From Neocallimastix lanati (nom. inval.) (Eukaryota; Neocallimastigomycota; Neocallimastigomycetes; Neocallimastigales; Neocallimastigaceae), in contig JACVTC010000371.1 in NCBI GenBank assembly GCA_016946835.1, forward strand, positions 1-36,342: 36,342 bases of DNA. Reading direction: 5' to 3'. The stretch's first letter is position 1; every line of letters starts with the position of its first letter. The translations under genes were made by a program, and so were the position numbers. The notes below the pieces were generated by a model that was given only the letters and a program-made list of their open reading frames with translations, was not told the DNA's origin and did not search any database. Shown in pieces: positions 16,514 to 28,752 of the stretch.

Positions 16514-19068
16514 GAAGCTAAGCAACAATTGAAAACGATTGAAGGATTACCACCCATAAAATATATATATGACAGAGTTTTTCAAAGTACAATTAATTCA
16601 AATTATAGAGAAGCTATTACTAAATTACTTGAAGAATATATTGATATAATTGCAACTTCTTCTGAAGAATTAACACCTTCAGATTTATCACCACACAAAA
16701 TTATTCTTAAGGAAGGAGTTAAACCTATTAAACAAAAATTTTATCGACTTAGTAAATTAAAAACAGATATCTTAAAAGAAGAATTAACCAAACTCATATA
16801 TAAACGATTAATTGAACCTTCATGTTCAGAATGGTCATCACCAGTAGTACTTGTGCCTAAAAAGAACGGTAAATGGCGCCTGTGTATTGACTATAGGAAA
16901 GTAAATGAAGCAACTAAGAAGGATTCTTATTCTTTACCAAATATTGAGGAAATTTTTGATAGCTTAGATGGAGCAAAAATCTTCTCAACATTAGATCTTT
17001 ATTCCGGTTATCATCAAATATTAATGGATGATGATAGTGTTGAAATCACTACCTTTACAACTAAGTTCGGAAACTACCAATTCAAGGTAATGCCCTTCGG
17101 TTTAACAGGTGCTCCAGCTACATTCCAAAGAGAAATGAACCGTATACTATTTCCCTTAGTAGGAAAATGCGTCTATAACTTTATCGATGATATTTTAATC
17201 TACTCAAGAACTGAAGAAGAACATCTAGAACATCTTAAACAAGTCTTAGAAATATTCAAGGAACATAAGTTAAAAATCAATATTGAAAAATGTTCTTTCA
17301 TGCAAACTGAAGTAGAAGTACTTGGACATAAAGTATCCTCAGAAGGTTTAAGTCCATTGGAAAACAAAGTTGAAGCTATTAAAGAATGGAAGGCTCCCTC
17401 TAACATTCATGAACTTCGATCATTTTTAGGAGCCATTGGATATTATAGAAATTTTATTAAGGACTTTGCAAAAGTTACTGCTCCTCTCTGCACTCTATTA
17501 AGAAAAGGTATTAAGTTTGAATGGAAAAAGGAACAAGAAGAAAGTTTTAAAATTCTTAAGGAAAGATTAATCAATGCCCCAATATTAAGATTTCCTAGAT
17601 TTGATAGAGAATTTATTATAAGAACAGATGCTTCCTATGATGGAATAGGCCTTGTGCTTTTACAAAAGGATGATGAAACCGGAAAGGAGCATCCGGTTTA
17701 TTATATTAGTAGAAGTTTATCTAAATCGGAAAAGAATTATGGAATTACGGATCTAGAAGGTGCTGCTCTAATTTACTGTATTAATAAATTAAAATCTTAT
17801 ATTATGGGAAATCCTAAGCAAACTATAGTATATACAGATCATAGACCATTAATCGGATTACTTAAAAGTAAGGAACCACAAAATTCTCGTCATACTAGAT
17901 GGTGTTTGACTGTCAGTATGTTAGGAATTGATTTACGATATGAAACTGGAAAGAATAATGTTGTCGCAGATGCTTTATCAAGAATGAAAAATGAAAAAGA
18001 AATAGTTGTCTTAACAACACAAATTATCAAGGAACAAGATGAAAACCTGCTTTCAAGAACCATTAAGGAATTTATTGAAGAAAAATTTACGACAATTGAT
18101 GGTGTGGACTACTTTGTTGATGGCAATAATTATAGAAAATTAGTTACAGATACAAAAGAAAAACTTCAATTAATTTTTCAAGCACACAGTATAGGACACG
18201 AAGGCTATTACAAGACATACCAACGTTTGAAAAAGAGCTACTATTGGAACAATATGGTTAATGACATTAAGCGAATTATAAGTAAATGTGAAAAATGTCA
18301 ATTAAATAAATCTCAACCATACCCTGAACCAACGGAAGATAAACCAACTGAAGTGGAAGGACCATTTACACACTTAGGATTGGACATTATAGGACCTCTA
18401 AGTAAAACCAGAAATAATAATCAATATATAATCGTTGTGGTTGATTATTTTACTAAATGGGTTGAGGCAGAGCCCACTGAAAATGTTACTTCTCAGGATG
18501 TGATAAAATTTTTAATTAATGTATTTGCTCGACACGGTGTACCTCAAATTATCACTACTGATAATGGAACACAATTTACATCAGATATGACAAAAATCTT
18601 CCTTGATTTATATGATGTATATGTTAAATTTATCACTCCATATCATCCTGAAAGCAATGGTTTAGTTGAGAATCGTAATAAAGAAATTGGAAAATTATTA
18701 CGATTACTAGGACAACAACACAAAGAATGGGATGAAATTTTACCATCTGCACTTTGGGCTTTAAGAACTACTAAAAACTCAATCACCAACCATTCAAGTT
18801 TTGAATTAGTTTATGGAAGGGAGGACCAACAACCTTTTGACATTGCTGCCAGACCAACTAAGGGTATAAATAAGTCTTCTGACGAAATTCTACTGGAAAA
18901 ATTTGTATCACACTACCAATGGGTAATGGAGGCCGCATCTAATATCAAAAATGCTTCGAAATATTGGGCTACTAGGAGAGAAGAAAAGACCAGTATGAAT
19001 CAAGCTAAAAGAATAAAACCAGGTGATTTAGTACTAGTAAGAAATTTTAATCGAACTAAATTAGAACC
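16514..19068 (+). pseudogene. pol: Pol of element 2, RT, RNase H and integrase part, cut by element 4
   Basis: Same frame as the upstream part. RT has LVPKKNGKWRLCIDYRKVN and FIDD (17180-17191). RNase H has RTDASYDG and YTDHR. Integrase has AHSIGHEG, CEKCQ, GLDIIGP, TTDNGTQF and VENRN, so the HHCC and D,D(35)E residues are present. The real sequence stops at TKLEP (19068), where element 4 begins. The open frame runs on for about 29 codons into element 4 LTR and that tail is meaningless. The missing C-terminus is at 35031-35172. Confidence 0.9.
19064..19068. repeat. Target duplication GAACC, left copy (element 4)
   Basis: GAACC here and at 35026-35030 flank element 4. Merging them restores the frame of element 2 pol at the GPY module. 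Confidence 0.88.
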
Positions 19069-19543
19069 TATAACAAAATATTATAATAAATATAATAACA
19101 CTCAAAAAAAACAAAAATTATTTTATTTTTTATTTATTTTTTTTCTTTTATTATAATTATTTTATTAATTATATTTATTATAATACTATAAGCCGCAAGG
19201 GTTGATATAGTATTAATATTAAAAAAAGTTTTATTAAAAAATTAAGTTTTATTAACTAAACAAAATTAAAATAAAAAACACAAAGAAAAGAATATTTGTT
19301 AATAAGAATTTTACTCATATTTATATTTTTTTCAAAAGTTAAAGTTATTAAAAAATAAAAATAAAAGTTTCTAAAAAGTTCTTAAAAATCGAAAAATTTA
19401 GAAAAAATAGAAAACAATAATAGAATTAAGAATTTAATAGAATAAATTTTAATTAATTAAACACAAGAATTATCAAGAAATTCTAGTAATTTCTTGAACT
19501 ATAAAGAATCTTCTAGATATTTTTTAGAATAAAACTATAAAAT

Positions 19544-19616
19544 AATAATAAATGTGAATCGAACCCTAAGTAGTTTGATTCACGGTATTAGTTACTAACA
19601 ACTATACCAGAAATAA
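19544..19616 (-). other. tRNA-like module inside the element 4 3' LTR
   Basis: The minus strand has an A-box match TGGTATAGTTG and a near B box GGTTCGATTCA, with the same 51-nt span from TGG to TTCGA as the module at 1776-1848. A TTTT run follows two bases after position 73 (plus 19539-19542). Folding favours two hairpins, GGTAT.AGTT/AACT.ATACC and GTGAATC/GATTCAC, over a cloverleaf; acceptor ends do not pair. Element 3 begins 17 bp upstream of its first base. Confidence 0.6.
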
Positions 19617-19628
19617 TATTTTTTAAAC

Positions 19629-19632
19629 TTAA
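19629..19632. repeat. Target duplication TTAA, left copy (element 3)
   Basis: TTAA here and at 28749-28752 flank element 3. The uninterrupted LTR copy has a single TTAA at 34942-34945. Confidence 0.85.
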
Positions 19633-20247
19633 TGATGCATGTCCAGTAAAAATAATAGAAAATAATAGAAAAATTATTTAGAAAAATTATTAATATAAAT
19701 ATTTATTAAAAATTAATTTTATATAATGAATCTTAAAATATATTATTAATATATTATTAAAGATAATTTATTATTATTAATTATTAAAATATTAAATTAA
19801 ATAATAATATTAAAAATATTAAAAGAATTGTTGATAATATAGTAAAATTAGTTATATTAATTATAACGGAGATTGAATGTTTAATTAAATTGATGTTAAT
19901 ATTAAAATAATTTTTAAATAATGTTAAACAAGATGAATTAATAGTTATAAGTAAAAAGTTATGAATATTTATATTTATTAATTAATTTTAGTGTTTCGAT
20001 AAATAAAATTTATAAAATTAGTAAAAAATATAATTATGAAAATAATTTATAAATAAATATTTTCTTTTTTTTTAAGGAATAATAATAAAACATGTATTTT
20101 TTTTATGATAAAATATAATAAATAAAATAATAAAAGATAAATAAATAAAAAGTAAATATAATTATTGTAATATAATATTCTTGGAGTAATTCCCTTTTGC
20201 ACAAACGCCCAACTAACATATACGGTATTTAATAAAATATCGTATCA
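19633..20247 (+). repeat. 5' LTR of element 3 (615 bp)
   Basis: Starts TGATGCATG and ends CGTATCA. It appears identical to 28134-28748. No ORF. Confidence 0.95.
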
Positions 20248-20251
20248 AAAA

Positions 20252-20269
20252 TGGTGGAGAATCCGGGCG
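20252..20269 (+). promoter_or_regulatory. Primer binding site of element 3
   Basis: TGGTGGAGAATCCGGGCG, 4 nt after the LTR. It shares TGGTGGAGA with elements 1 and 2 and then differs, implying a different tRNA or isoacceptor with 3' end ATTCTCC, A, CCA. Confidence 0.8.
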
Positions 20270-20397
20270 TGCAAACCAAGAATATTATGAAATTTATATT
20301 TATATTGATATTTACTTTTTAAAAAATAAAGACAATTAAATAATTAATATTAAATTAAAATTAAATAATTAATTTTTTTATAATAGTAATATATAAA

Positions 20398-20449
<52 letters not shown>

Positions 20450-20481
20450 GCCTAAAATTATTATGATTATTATTAAATAAT

Positions 20482-20636
20482 AATTAAAGGTAACTGGGAG
20501 TTCGAACCAGAATAAAAACGAATAAGTCTTTAATTATTATTATTAGTATAGTTAATTTTTTTTTATTATTATCTTTATTAGTAATTAAAGACAACTGGGA
20601 ATTCGGACCAGTATAAAAACGAATAAACCTTTAATT
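20482..20636 (+). repeat. Two copies of a 54-nt stem-loop in leader of element 3
   Basis: Each unit opens AATTAAAG, closes CTTTAATT, and holds an inner stem around CTGG..(A)TTCG.ACCAG, then ATAAAAACGAATAA. Copies are 20482-20535 and 20583-20636. The inner TTCGAACC-type core recalls the leader array of element 1 although surrounding sequence differs. Confidence 0.65.
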
Positions 20637-20764
20637 AAGAAATGATATTATAATAAAAAGTAGTAATAGTTTAGTATAAAAATTAATATTAAATAATATT
20701 TTATTAATAGTATATGTGATAATATTTAGAAAAAAAAAAAAAATAATAGATAATATTTTAATAA

Positions 20765-20940
20765 TAATAATAAATAATATTTTAGTAATGGTGAATTAAG
20801 TAATAATTAATAATAATAAATGATATTTTAGTAATAGTGAATTAAGTAATAATTAATAATAATAAATAATATTTTAGTAATAGTGAATTAAGTAATAATT
20901 AATAATAATAAATAATATTTTAGTAATAGTGAATTAATAA
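20765..20940 (+). repeat. 46-bp tandem repeat, about four copies
   Basis: ATTTTAGTAATAGTG recurs at 20779, 20825, 20871 and 20917, a strict 46-bp period, with few changes between copies. No spacer structure, so it is not a CRISPR array. Confidence 0.85.
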
Positions 20941-21002
20941 TTAATAATAATAAATAATATTTTAATAATAGTAATATTTTAGTAATAGTATATAAAATAA
21001 GA

Positions 21003-21052
<50 letters not shown>

Positions 21053-21138
21053 TAATAATAACAATAATAAAAATAATATTATTATACTCGTAAAAGTATA
21101 TAAGAATATAATTTCAAATTAAAATAATAATTAGATAA

Positions 21139-22443
21139 ATGGCGGACGCTTCGAAAATTAGAAGAGACTTACCATACTTAGCAAATTATGGTAAGGACAT
21201 AGATTCTTGGATAGAAGATTTCAAAAATGTTATGGAAATTTACAACATTGAGGAACCAAACAGAATTTTTATTTGGGTAAAGAACGCAGTAGAGGCTGAC
21301 ATAAAAAACCTTTTAAAATCTTTATGTACTACAAGAAATAATGTTAAAAGGTTTCCCTCATATAAAGAAATCCAGAGAGCCATTGAAGATTATTTAGAAA
21401 TTACTCAAAATGATAAGTGTTCAATTTTAAAGGCCTTAAAAATAAAAAGAAATGAAACAATTAAAGGATTTAATTATAATTATTTAACTCTTTATCATCG
21501 ACTTGACTTGGAATATAAAAAATTAATATGTGTCGATGATTATTTAAATGCTATACATGATAGGGTATATGTACATTCTCAAGTAATTTTGGCCAACTGT
21601 AAAACATTAACAGAAGCGTTCGAAGTAGCAGAACGTGCAGAAAAAGCTGAAGTACGAACTATAACAAACAAAAATTCTCAGAATGTTATGGTATATCAAA
21701 ACAACATAAATAAAAATAGTAACAATTTATTAAATCATCCAATTTATAGGAGCTTAAGAGAACATGGAAATAATTTAGATAATTCATATCAAGTGTCATC
21801 ATATGTTATGGGTTATATAAATAAAAACTCCACCAATAATAGAATGTTTACACCAGGTAGATATAGTAACCATAAAAATAAAAGTTTTAATAATAATAAT
21901 AATTATTATCACGGAGTAGAACAAATTCAACAAAATAATACTTATGATACAAGAAGATTCTATAATAACTACGAACCAAAAGCTAGAAAATCAGTTATGT
22001 GTTACTCATGTAAACAAGTAGGACATAAAGCTTATGAATGTCCTAATAATAAAAATAATGGTAGTAATAGAAATAATAATCTTTATAATATGAATAATAA
22101 TGATATGGGTAATAATTATAATAATAATTTTGATTATAATAATAATAGTAATAAATATAACAATTATTATAATAATAGTAATAAAAATGGCTACAATAAT
22201 TCTTTTAATGGTAGTAATTATTACTTTAATAAAAATAATAAATTTACTGGAAATAATATTGCTAATAGAAATAATAATAATTTTAATGAGAATAATATGC
22301 CCACTGGAAATAATAATTTTAATAGAAATTCTAATGGAATAAATCAGGATATTAATACTACTAGTTCAAATATTAATAGTAATTTCAAAGCTAATGTAAA
22401 TAATAATAATAATAATGGAGATAGCTTTAATAATTTAAACTAA
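21139..22443 (+). CDS. gag: Gag of element 3 with Asn-rich C-terminal tail
   Basis: 434 residues from the first ATG (21139, MADASKIR). The capsid-like region (about residues 1-180) keeps patterns of elements 1 and 2 such as DIDSWIEDFKNV and SILKALKIKRNE, but is otherwise divergent. A CCHC knuckle CYSCKQVGHKAYEC sits at about residues 292-305. After it comes a tail of about 130 residues made largely of Asn coded by AAT runs, much longer than after the knuckles of elements 1 and 2. The ORF ends TTA AAC TAA, so the T TTA AAC heptamer directly abuts the stop. It has diverged more from elements 1 and 2 than they have from each other. Confidence 0.9.
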   Translation: MADASKIRRDLPYLANYGKDIDSWIEDFKNVMEIYNIEEPNRIFIWVKNAVEADIKNLLKSLCTTRNNVKRFPSYKEIQRAIEDYLEITQNDKCSILKALKIKRNETIKGFNYNYLTLYHRLDLEYKKLICVDDYLNAIHDRVYVHSQVILANCKTLTEAFEVAERAEKAEVRTITNKNSQNVMVYQNNINKNSNNLLNHPIYRSLREHGNNLDNSYQVSSYVMGYINKNSTNNRMFTPGRYSNHKNKSFNNNNNYYHGVEQIQQNNTYDTRRFYNNYEPKARKSVMCYSCKQVGHKAYECPNNKNNGSNRNNNLYNMNNNDMGNNYNNNFDYNNNSNKYNNYYNNSNKNGYNNSFNGSNYYFNKNNKFTGNNIANRNNNNFNENNMPTGNNNFNRNSNGINQDINTTSSNINSNFKANVNNNNNNGDSFNNLN

Positions 22444-22466
22444 ATAATGGGAGAAGGACAACTCCC
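22434..22466 (+). promoter_or_regulatory. -1 programmed frameshift signal of element 3
   Basis: TTTAAAC (22434-22440) in the Gag frame, an 8-nt spacer starting with the stop TAA, then GGGAG (22449-22453), an 8-nt loop and CTCCC (22462-22466). The pol frame is open from 22440 without a stop. Confidence 0.85.
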
Positions 22467-25400
22467 GTTAACCAAACCAAACTTCAAACTTATAATAAAA
22501 ATAATAGTATTAATGAAGAATATGTAAATTTAACATACTCTCCCAAGTTAAATAATAATACTATGAAAACAAAAAATAATTATAATAATACTAATGATAA
22601 TAATTTACATAATAATAATAATAATAATAACTTACATAATAATAATAATAATAATAATAATTCATATAATGCTAGTGCAACTTCAAATAATGATGTAATA
22701 AATAATGGATATCCTTATAATGATAATTCACATAATTATGATATAAACAATAATTATTTAAATAAGAATAATAAAATAAATTATACAAACAGTTTATTTG
22801 ATGATAATCATACAAGTATTGATAATATTTATTCCAATAATAATAATAATAATAACTTAAATAATATAGAATATCTTAGTAAGAATACTAGTAACGGTTA
22901 TAAATTAAATAATAGTAATCATAACAACATCTATGAAAATGACACTATTAATAAACAAGTTAACAATGATGTTAATATAAATAATACTTATAAAAATAAT
23001 AATGATGATCAAAGTAACAATGAAATTGATTTAAATAGAATTTCTATAAATGATAATGAAAAGAAAATTAATAATGAACCTAATTCAAATAATATTTATA
23101 ATAATTTTGATAATTACCATAATGAGGAAATTATCGCTGTTGCCCAAAAGAAAGGTAAAAATAATTCAATAAAAATCTCCCCATATACCAAAGAAATAAA
23201 GAAAAAGCTTATAGATAATCCAGTTCCAATTATTACAAATGCTATGAAGAAAAATACTATTATGAAAAGAAAATTAAACGTTAATAAATTAGCAACTACA
23301 GGAACACCTGATATGATAATAGATGAGGGAGGAACGAATGTCAAACTATCAACAGAAAAAGAAGAAGGTAAAGAATTTAAAGAAAATAAAGATCATAAAA
23401 ATGTTACTTTCAATGAATCTATTGAAATTTTTGAGGATTCACAACCACCAACTAATCAAACAATAACTAATAATAATACAAATAAATTAGAATATTTGGA
23501 TCTTTCTTATATCAATCAACCAAATATTAGAAATGTAAAAAAAGCGAATAAATTGAATAAAATAAATGAAATACTGAGCAGTAACAAAGATGATATACCC
23601 ATCAATGTTAAAAGTTATTCCAAGCCAGAGAAACACATAAAAATGATGGAAGATTTTAATGAATTTAAAATTAAGGACTTTATCAAGGAAGTAGCATCAA
23701 CCGAAGTCATAACGAAGTTAGTATATTTGTTAGACCTGTTTCCAAAGTTCAGGTCAGAATTTACAAAAGCATTAAAATTAACCGAAGGAAAAGAGAAAAT
23801 AAAGAAAAATTTGAATACATCTTTAATAAATGTAATGACAATTATAAGCCAACATAAAGTGATTAAAGTTAAAGGCACTGTGGATAAGAAACCAGCTGAA
23901 ATTTTCTTGGACTCGTGTGCTAGCGTTAATTTGATTACCACTACGGCTTTAAAAAAATTTAAAATTAATAAAAATCCTATTGGGAGAATATCCGAAAAAA
24001 TTTTTCAGGTATATTCCAACAATTCAACTTGTTCAGATATTTATGAACTAAAAATATCTATTGGAAATTACACTTTTATCGATTACTTTAGGAAAATTGA
24101 TAAGGATGATATCTTTGATATATTAATAGGTATTGACACACTTAAACGAAATAGATTTGATATAAATTTAGTTAATGATACCTTATATCATATTGATGAA
24201 AATAATAATCCTATAGAATTAGCTTCTTTATTTTATGATGTTAGCTTGAGTCCTTCTGAAAGTACAAATAGAATTAATGACGAAGAAAATAATATGAATA
24301 AGGAGAATAATATAAATAATAATTCTTCTGAAGAGAATGATGAGGATTCTGAAACTAGTTGGAGTGACAATGATAATAATAATGATAATAATAATATACT
24401 TTTTACATATGCTAAATCAGAGTTACCTAATATTAACATAAATAATTTTAATGTAAAATTACCTTTCTTTAATAGTGTCGACATCGATAAAGAAAATAAT
24501 ATCAAAATAAAAACGAATAATAATAAGAATGATGATAAAATTGACAATTATAAAATAAATGATCATAAAATTAATTCTAAAGTTACAAACAATATAAATC
24601 CCATACTACATTCTAAACTTCCATCAAAAATCGATTCTGATCAAAACGGCAATAACAAATTAAATAGTAATTATAAATTAGTAGATAGAAATATTGAAAG
24701 GAAAGAATATAAGAATAAAACGGTTGATATTACAACACAATTGATTCCATCTCTTTTATTAATAACTAATGAAGTACTACATAATGAAAACGAGGTTTGC
24801 ACAGACGACACAATATCTAAACTGGAAATGATTCACTCTATTGTAAAAAAATTACCAGAAAATTTGAAAGCTGATGTAGAAAAATTATTTTTAAATTATA
24901 TTAGTGTTCTTGCACTGAAAACTGACGATTTGGGTTCGTCAAAGCTATATCCTCATAGAATTAATTTAATACCAGGAACAACACCTATTAAACAGAGGGC
25001 CTACCGTATTTCAAAAGTGCAAGCTGATGCACTTAAAAAGGAATTAATTAAACTTATAAATAATAACTTAATTGTCCCTTCTAGTTCTCCTTGGTCTTCT
25101 CCTGTAGTACTGGTACCGAAAAAGAATGGTCAAGTGAGAATGTGTGTTGACTACAGGAAGATTAATAATTGTACATTAAAGGACGCTTATGCACTTCCTT
25201 TAATAGATGATATACTTTACTATGTTAGCGGTGATATTTCTATTTTGTCTACTATTGATCTCTTCTCAGGGTACCATCAGATTCCTATGCATTCTGATGA
25301 TAAAGATATCACTTGCTTTACGACCATTTACGGAAACTTTAATTTTGAAGTTATGCCTTTTGGACTATGCAACGCTCCCGCTACTTTCCAAAGGGAGATG

Positions 25401-27915
25401 AACAGAATATTTTTTGATTTAATCGGAGTATGTGTTTTTATTTACATAGATGACTTAGTTATTTATTCTCCTTCATTAGATCAACACATCAAAGACCTAG
25501 AAAAAGTATTCCTCATTCTTGCTAATAATGGATTAAAAGTGAATTTTGAAAAATGTGATTTCTTTAAAGAAGAAGTTGAGCTCCTTGGTCATACTCTTTC
25601 TACTAAGGGTATAAAACCTATGAATTCTAAAATAAAAGTTATTGCTAATTGGTTACCTCCTTCTAATTTAAAACAGTTACGTTCTTTCTTAGGGGCAATT
25701 GGATATTACCGGAAATTCATTAGCCATTTTGCCCAAATTGCTAAACCTTTATATGATTTAACAAAAAAGAATGTTCCTTTTGTTTGGTCTACCGAATCTA
25801 ATAATGCATTTGAATTTTTAAAAATTCGTCTTATTAATGCACCTATATTGTCACCTCCAAATTTTGATAAACCATTTATTGTTCGTTCAGATGCATCTAA
25901 ATCAGGAATTGGCGGGGTACTACTTCAGTTAGACGATGACAACATTGAGAAGCCATTATATTATGAAAGTAGGACACTTTCCAATTCTGAAATCAATTAT
26001 AGCATTACAGAACTTGAGGGGCTTGCCGCATTTTACTGTGTCATGAAATTTAAACCTTTTCTCACTGGTAATAGTTTTGAGACAATTCTTTATACCGATC
26101 ATAAGCCTTTAGTTTACATATTTAAAAATAAAGAACCTTCTTCAGCAAGGCATGTCAAATGGATAACTGAGTTCAGTATTTTAAAAATTAAAGTGTTATA
26201 TGAAGAGGGGAGGAGGAATGTAGTTGCTGATGCACTATCTAGATTACATTCTAACAATGAAAAATATATAATCAAAAATATAAAAAATGATGATAAACAT
26301 ATAAAAAATAAAAATAAAAGAAATAATATAAAAAATTATAATAAAGATGTATTCAACCAAGTTATAAATAATGAAATTCAAAATTGTGAAATTAAAAATA
26401 ATGAAGAAATTAGAAATAAGAAAAATACTAAAATTAATAAAATAAAAGAGTTAGTGGATGAAATTAAGATCAATAGTAATAATGAAAATTACAAAATGGA
26501 ATATGAGGAAATTAAAAATAATGTAAATAACATTAATAAGTTTAATAAGTTTAATAATAAATTACATAATAATAATAGTGAAAATAATGGAGTGGAAAAT
26601 AAATTGAATGTGAATTATATGGTATTTCAAACTGAAGAAAATAATAAACATAGTTTTAATAATAATGATAATAATAATAATAATATTAATCATGTTAATA
26701 CTAATAATAATGATATTGATGATAGTACTGAAATACTAAATGATTTCTATAAAAAAATAATAAACCAGAAATTTGTATTAATTGATGGAGTTCAGTATTA
26801 TAAAGATAATAATGAATTAAGAAAAGTAATATTTAATGATAATGAAAAATGGGAACTTATTAGTAAAGCTCATTGTTTAGGACATGAAGGTAACTTTAAA
26901 ACCTACCATCGTTTGAAAAGGAACTATTATTGGATAGGAATGAATAAGGATATCAGATTATTTATTAAATCTTGTCATGTATGTCAATTATGTAAACCAC
27001 AACCACCGAATGTATTTACAGAAGATTTAGCTACACCCCCAGGTCTACCTTTTACTCGGGTAGGATTGGATTTAGTTGGACCCTTATACGAATCTTTCAG
27101 AGGTAATAAATATATAATAGTACTTGTAGATTATTTAACAAAATGGGTGGAAGCTGAAGCATTAGCCAAAACAGAATCAGAAGATGTCATTAGATTTTTA
27201 AATAATATATTTTCAAGACACGGGATTCCAGAGATATTAATTACTGATAATGGCCCGCAATTCATATCTGATAAAACAAAAGCTTTCCTAGATTTAAATG
27301 ATGTCTATGTACATTATATTAGTACTTATCATCCTGCTTCTAACGGAGAAGTTGAAAACAGGAATAGAGAAATAGTCAAATATATTAGAATTCTTAAAAG
27401 CCAATTTAAAGAATTAAGTAAACAAAATCAAGAATGGGATGATATTTTACCTAGTGCACTTTGGGCTTTAAGAACAACAAAAAATGAAGTTACTAAATTT
27501 AGTAGTTTCGAATTACTTTATGGTAGGAAAGACTTACAACCATTTGAATTAGCAATTAATATTGACAAAAGATTTCCTGAAGAATCAGAAGAAGAATATT
27601 TTGTTCGAAAATTTATTAATCACCATAATTGGATTTCTGAAGCAATCAAAAATATTGAAACTGCAAATGAATTATGGAAAGATAGGAGAAGACAGATTAA
27701 AAGATTAAGAAGTGAATTCAAACCAGGAGACCTAGTTTTAGTTAGAAATTTCAATCGAAGGAAACTAGACCCTTATTATATCGGACCATTAAAAATAGTT
27801 AAACAGCAATTTAATACTGTCACAGTATGTGATCCTTATACGAACGAAATTGCAGAGAGAAACATTCATCTAAAAAATGTAATTCCATATATTAGTAATT
27901 TCCTAAATTATAATC

Positions 27916-27920
<5 letters not shown>
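22440..27920 (+). CDS. pol: Pol of element 3: protease, RT, RNase H, integrase, Asn-rich
   Basis: About 1826 residues if entered by -1 frameshift; the first ATG in the frame is 22563, but the frame is open back to the slip site. Residues before the protease are largely Asn tracts. The protease triad is D-S-C (Asp at 23910). RT has LVPKKNGQVRMCVDYRKIN and YIDD (25443-25454). RNase H has RSDASKSG (Asp 25890) and YTDHK. An Asn/Lys-rich insert of roughly 150 residues separates RNase H from integrase, absent from elements 1 and 2. Integrase has AHCLGHEG (26871), CHVCQ, GLDLVGP (27069), TDNGPQF (27246) and VENRN (27354), giving D,D(35)E, then a GPY module (DPYYIGPLKI). No chromodomain. The frame is intact. 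Confidence 0.92.
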
Positions 27921-27961
<41 letters not shown>

Positions 27962-28120
27962 ATGATATATATATATAAAAAAAAAAAAAAAAAAAATTTT
28001 GATATATATAAAAAATATAAAAAAAAATATAAAAAAAATATTATAAAATATATAATAGTATTATTAGTTTAATAAATATTTTAATATGCTTATAGACTTC
28101 AAGGGACGAAGTCTAAGCTA
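27921..28120 (+). other. 3' untranslated segment of element 3 with A tracts and hairpin
   Basis: An A tract of about 38 directly after the pol stop, a second of about 18, then AGACTTC (28094-28100) / GAAGTCT (28108-28114), extended by GCTTA/TAAGC, a solid hairpin just before the purine tract. Nothing coding. Confidence 0.7.
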
Positions 28121-28133
28121 AGTGGGGGCATCT
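28121..28133 (+). promoter_or_regulatory. Polypurine tract of element 3
   Basis: AGTGGGGGCATCT directly before the LTR start TGATGCATG. It shares GGGGGCATC with elements 1 and 2. Confidence 0.75.
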
Positions 28134-28748
28134 TGATGCATGTCCAGTAAAAATAATAGAAAATAATAGAAAAATTATTTAGAAAAATTATTAATATAAA
28201 TATTTATTAAAAATTAATTTTATATAATGAATCTTAAAATATATTATTAATATATTATTAAAGATAATTTATTATTATTAATTATTAAAATATTAAATTA
28301 AATAATAATATTAAAAATATTAAAAGAATTGTTGATAATATAGTAAAATTAGTTATATTAATTATAACGGAGATTGAATGTTTAATTAAATTGATGTTAA
28401 TATTAAAATAATTTTTAAATAATGTTAAACAAGATGAATTAATAGTTATAAGTAAAAAGTTATGAATATTTATATTTATTAATTAATTTTAGTGTTTCGA
28501 TAAATAAAATTTATAAAATTAGTAAAAAATATAATTATGAAAATAATTTATAAATAAATATTTTCTTTTTTTTTAAGGAATAATAATAAAACATGTATTT
28601 TTTTTATGATAAAATATAATAAATAAAATAATAAAAGATAAATAAATAAAAAGTAAATATAATTATTGTAATATAATATTCTTGGAGTAATTCCCTTTTG
28701 CACAAACGCCCAACTAACATATACGGTATTTAATAAAATATCGTATCA
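28134..28748 (+). repeat. 3' LTR of element 3 (615 bp)
   Basis: Appears identical to 19633-20247. It ends CGTATCA and is followed by TTAA. Confidence 0.95.
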
Positions 28749-28752
28749 TTAA

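Larger units (their letters stand above)
19069..19632 (-). repeat. 3' LTR of element 4, outer part
   Basis: 564 bp matching 34381-34945. It contains a hairpin CAAGAAATT/AATTTCTTG (19474-19496), the R-start equivalent (19271-19281) and a tRNA-like module (19544-19616). It is cut at TTAA (19629-19632) by element 3; the remaining 80 bp are at 28753-28832. Confidence 0.9.
20270..21138 (+). other. Untranslated leader of element 3
   Basis: No gene. It holds an A tract (20404-20448), two related long stem-loops (20482-20535, 20583-20636), a 46-bp tandem repeat (about 20765-20940) and an AAT microsatellite (about 21007-21070). Confidence 0.7.
19633..28748 (+). mobile_element. Element 3: intact Ty3-type retrotransposon, Asn-rich
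   Basis: 9116 bp with two 615-bp LTRs that look identical by eye, flanked by TTAA. It has gag, the same -1 frameshift cassette as elements 1 and 2, and a very long Asn-rich pol without chromodomain. It is inserted in the 3' LTR of element 4, in opposite orientation, 17 bp upstream of the tRNA-like module. Identical LTRs and open frames make it among the youngest insertions here. Confidence 0.93.

Noticed and set aside
19069-19156. Natural C-terminus of element 2 Pol
   Set aside because: These codons lie in the element 4 LTR; the same sequence is at 34381 onward. The true end is at 35031-35172.
20765-20940. CRISPR-like array
   Set aside because: A contiguous 46-bp tandem repeat without unique spacers, in a eukaryotic retrotransposon leader.
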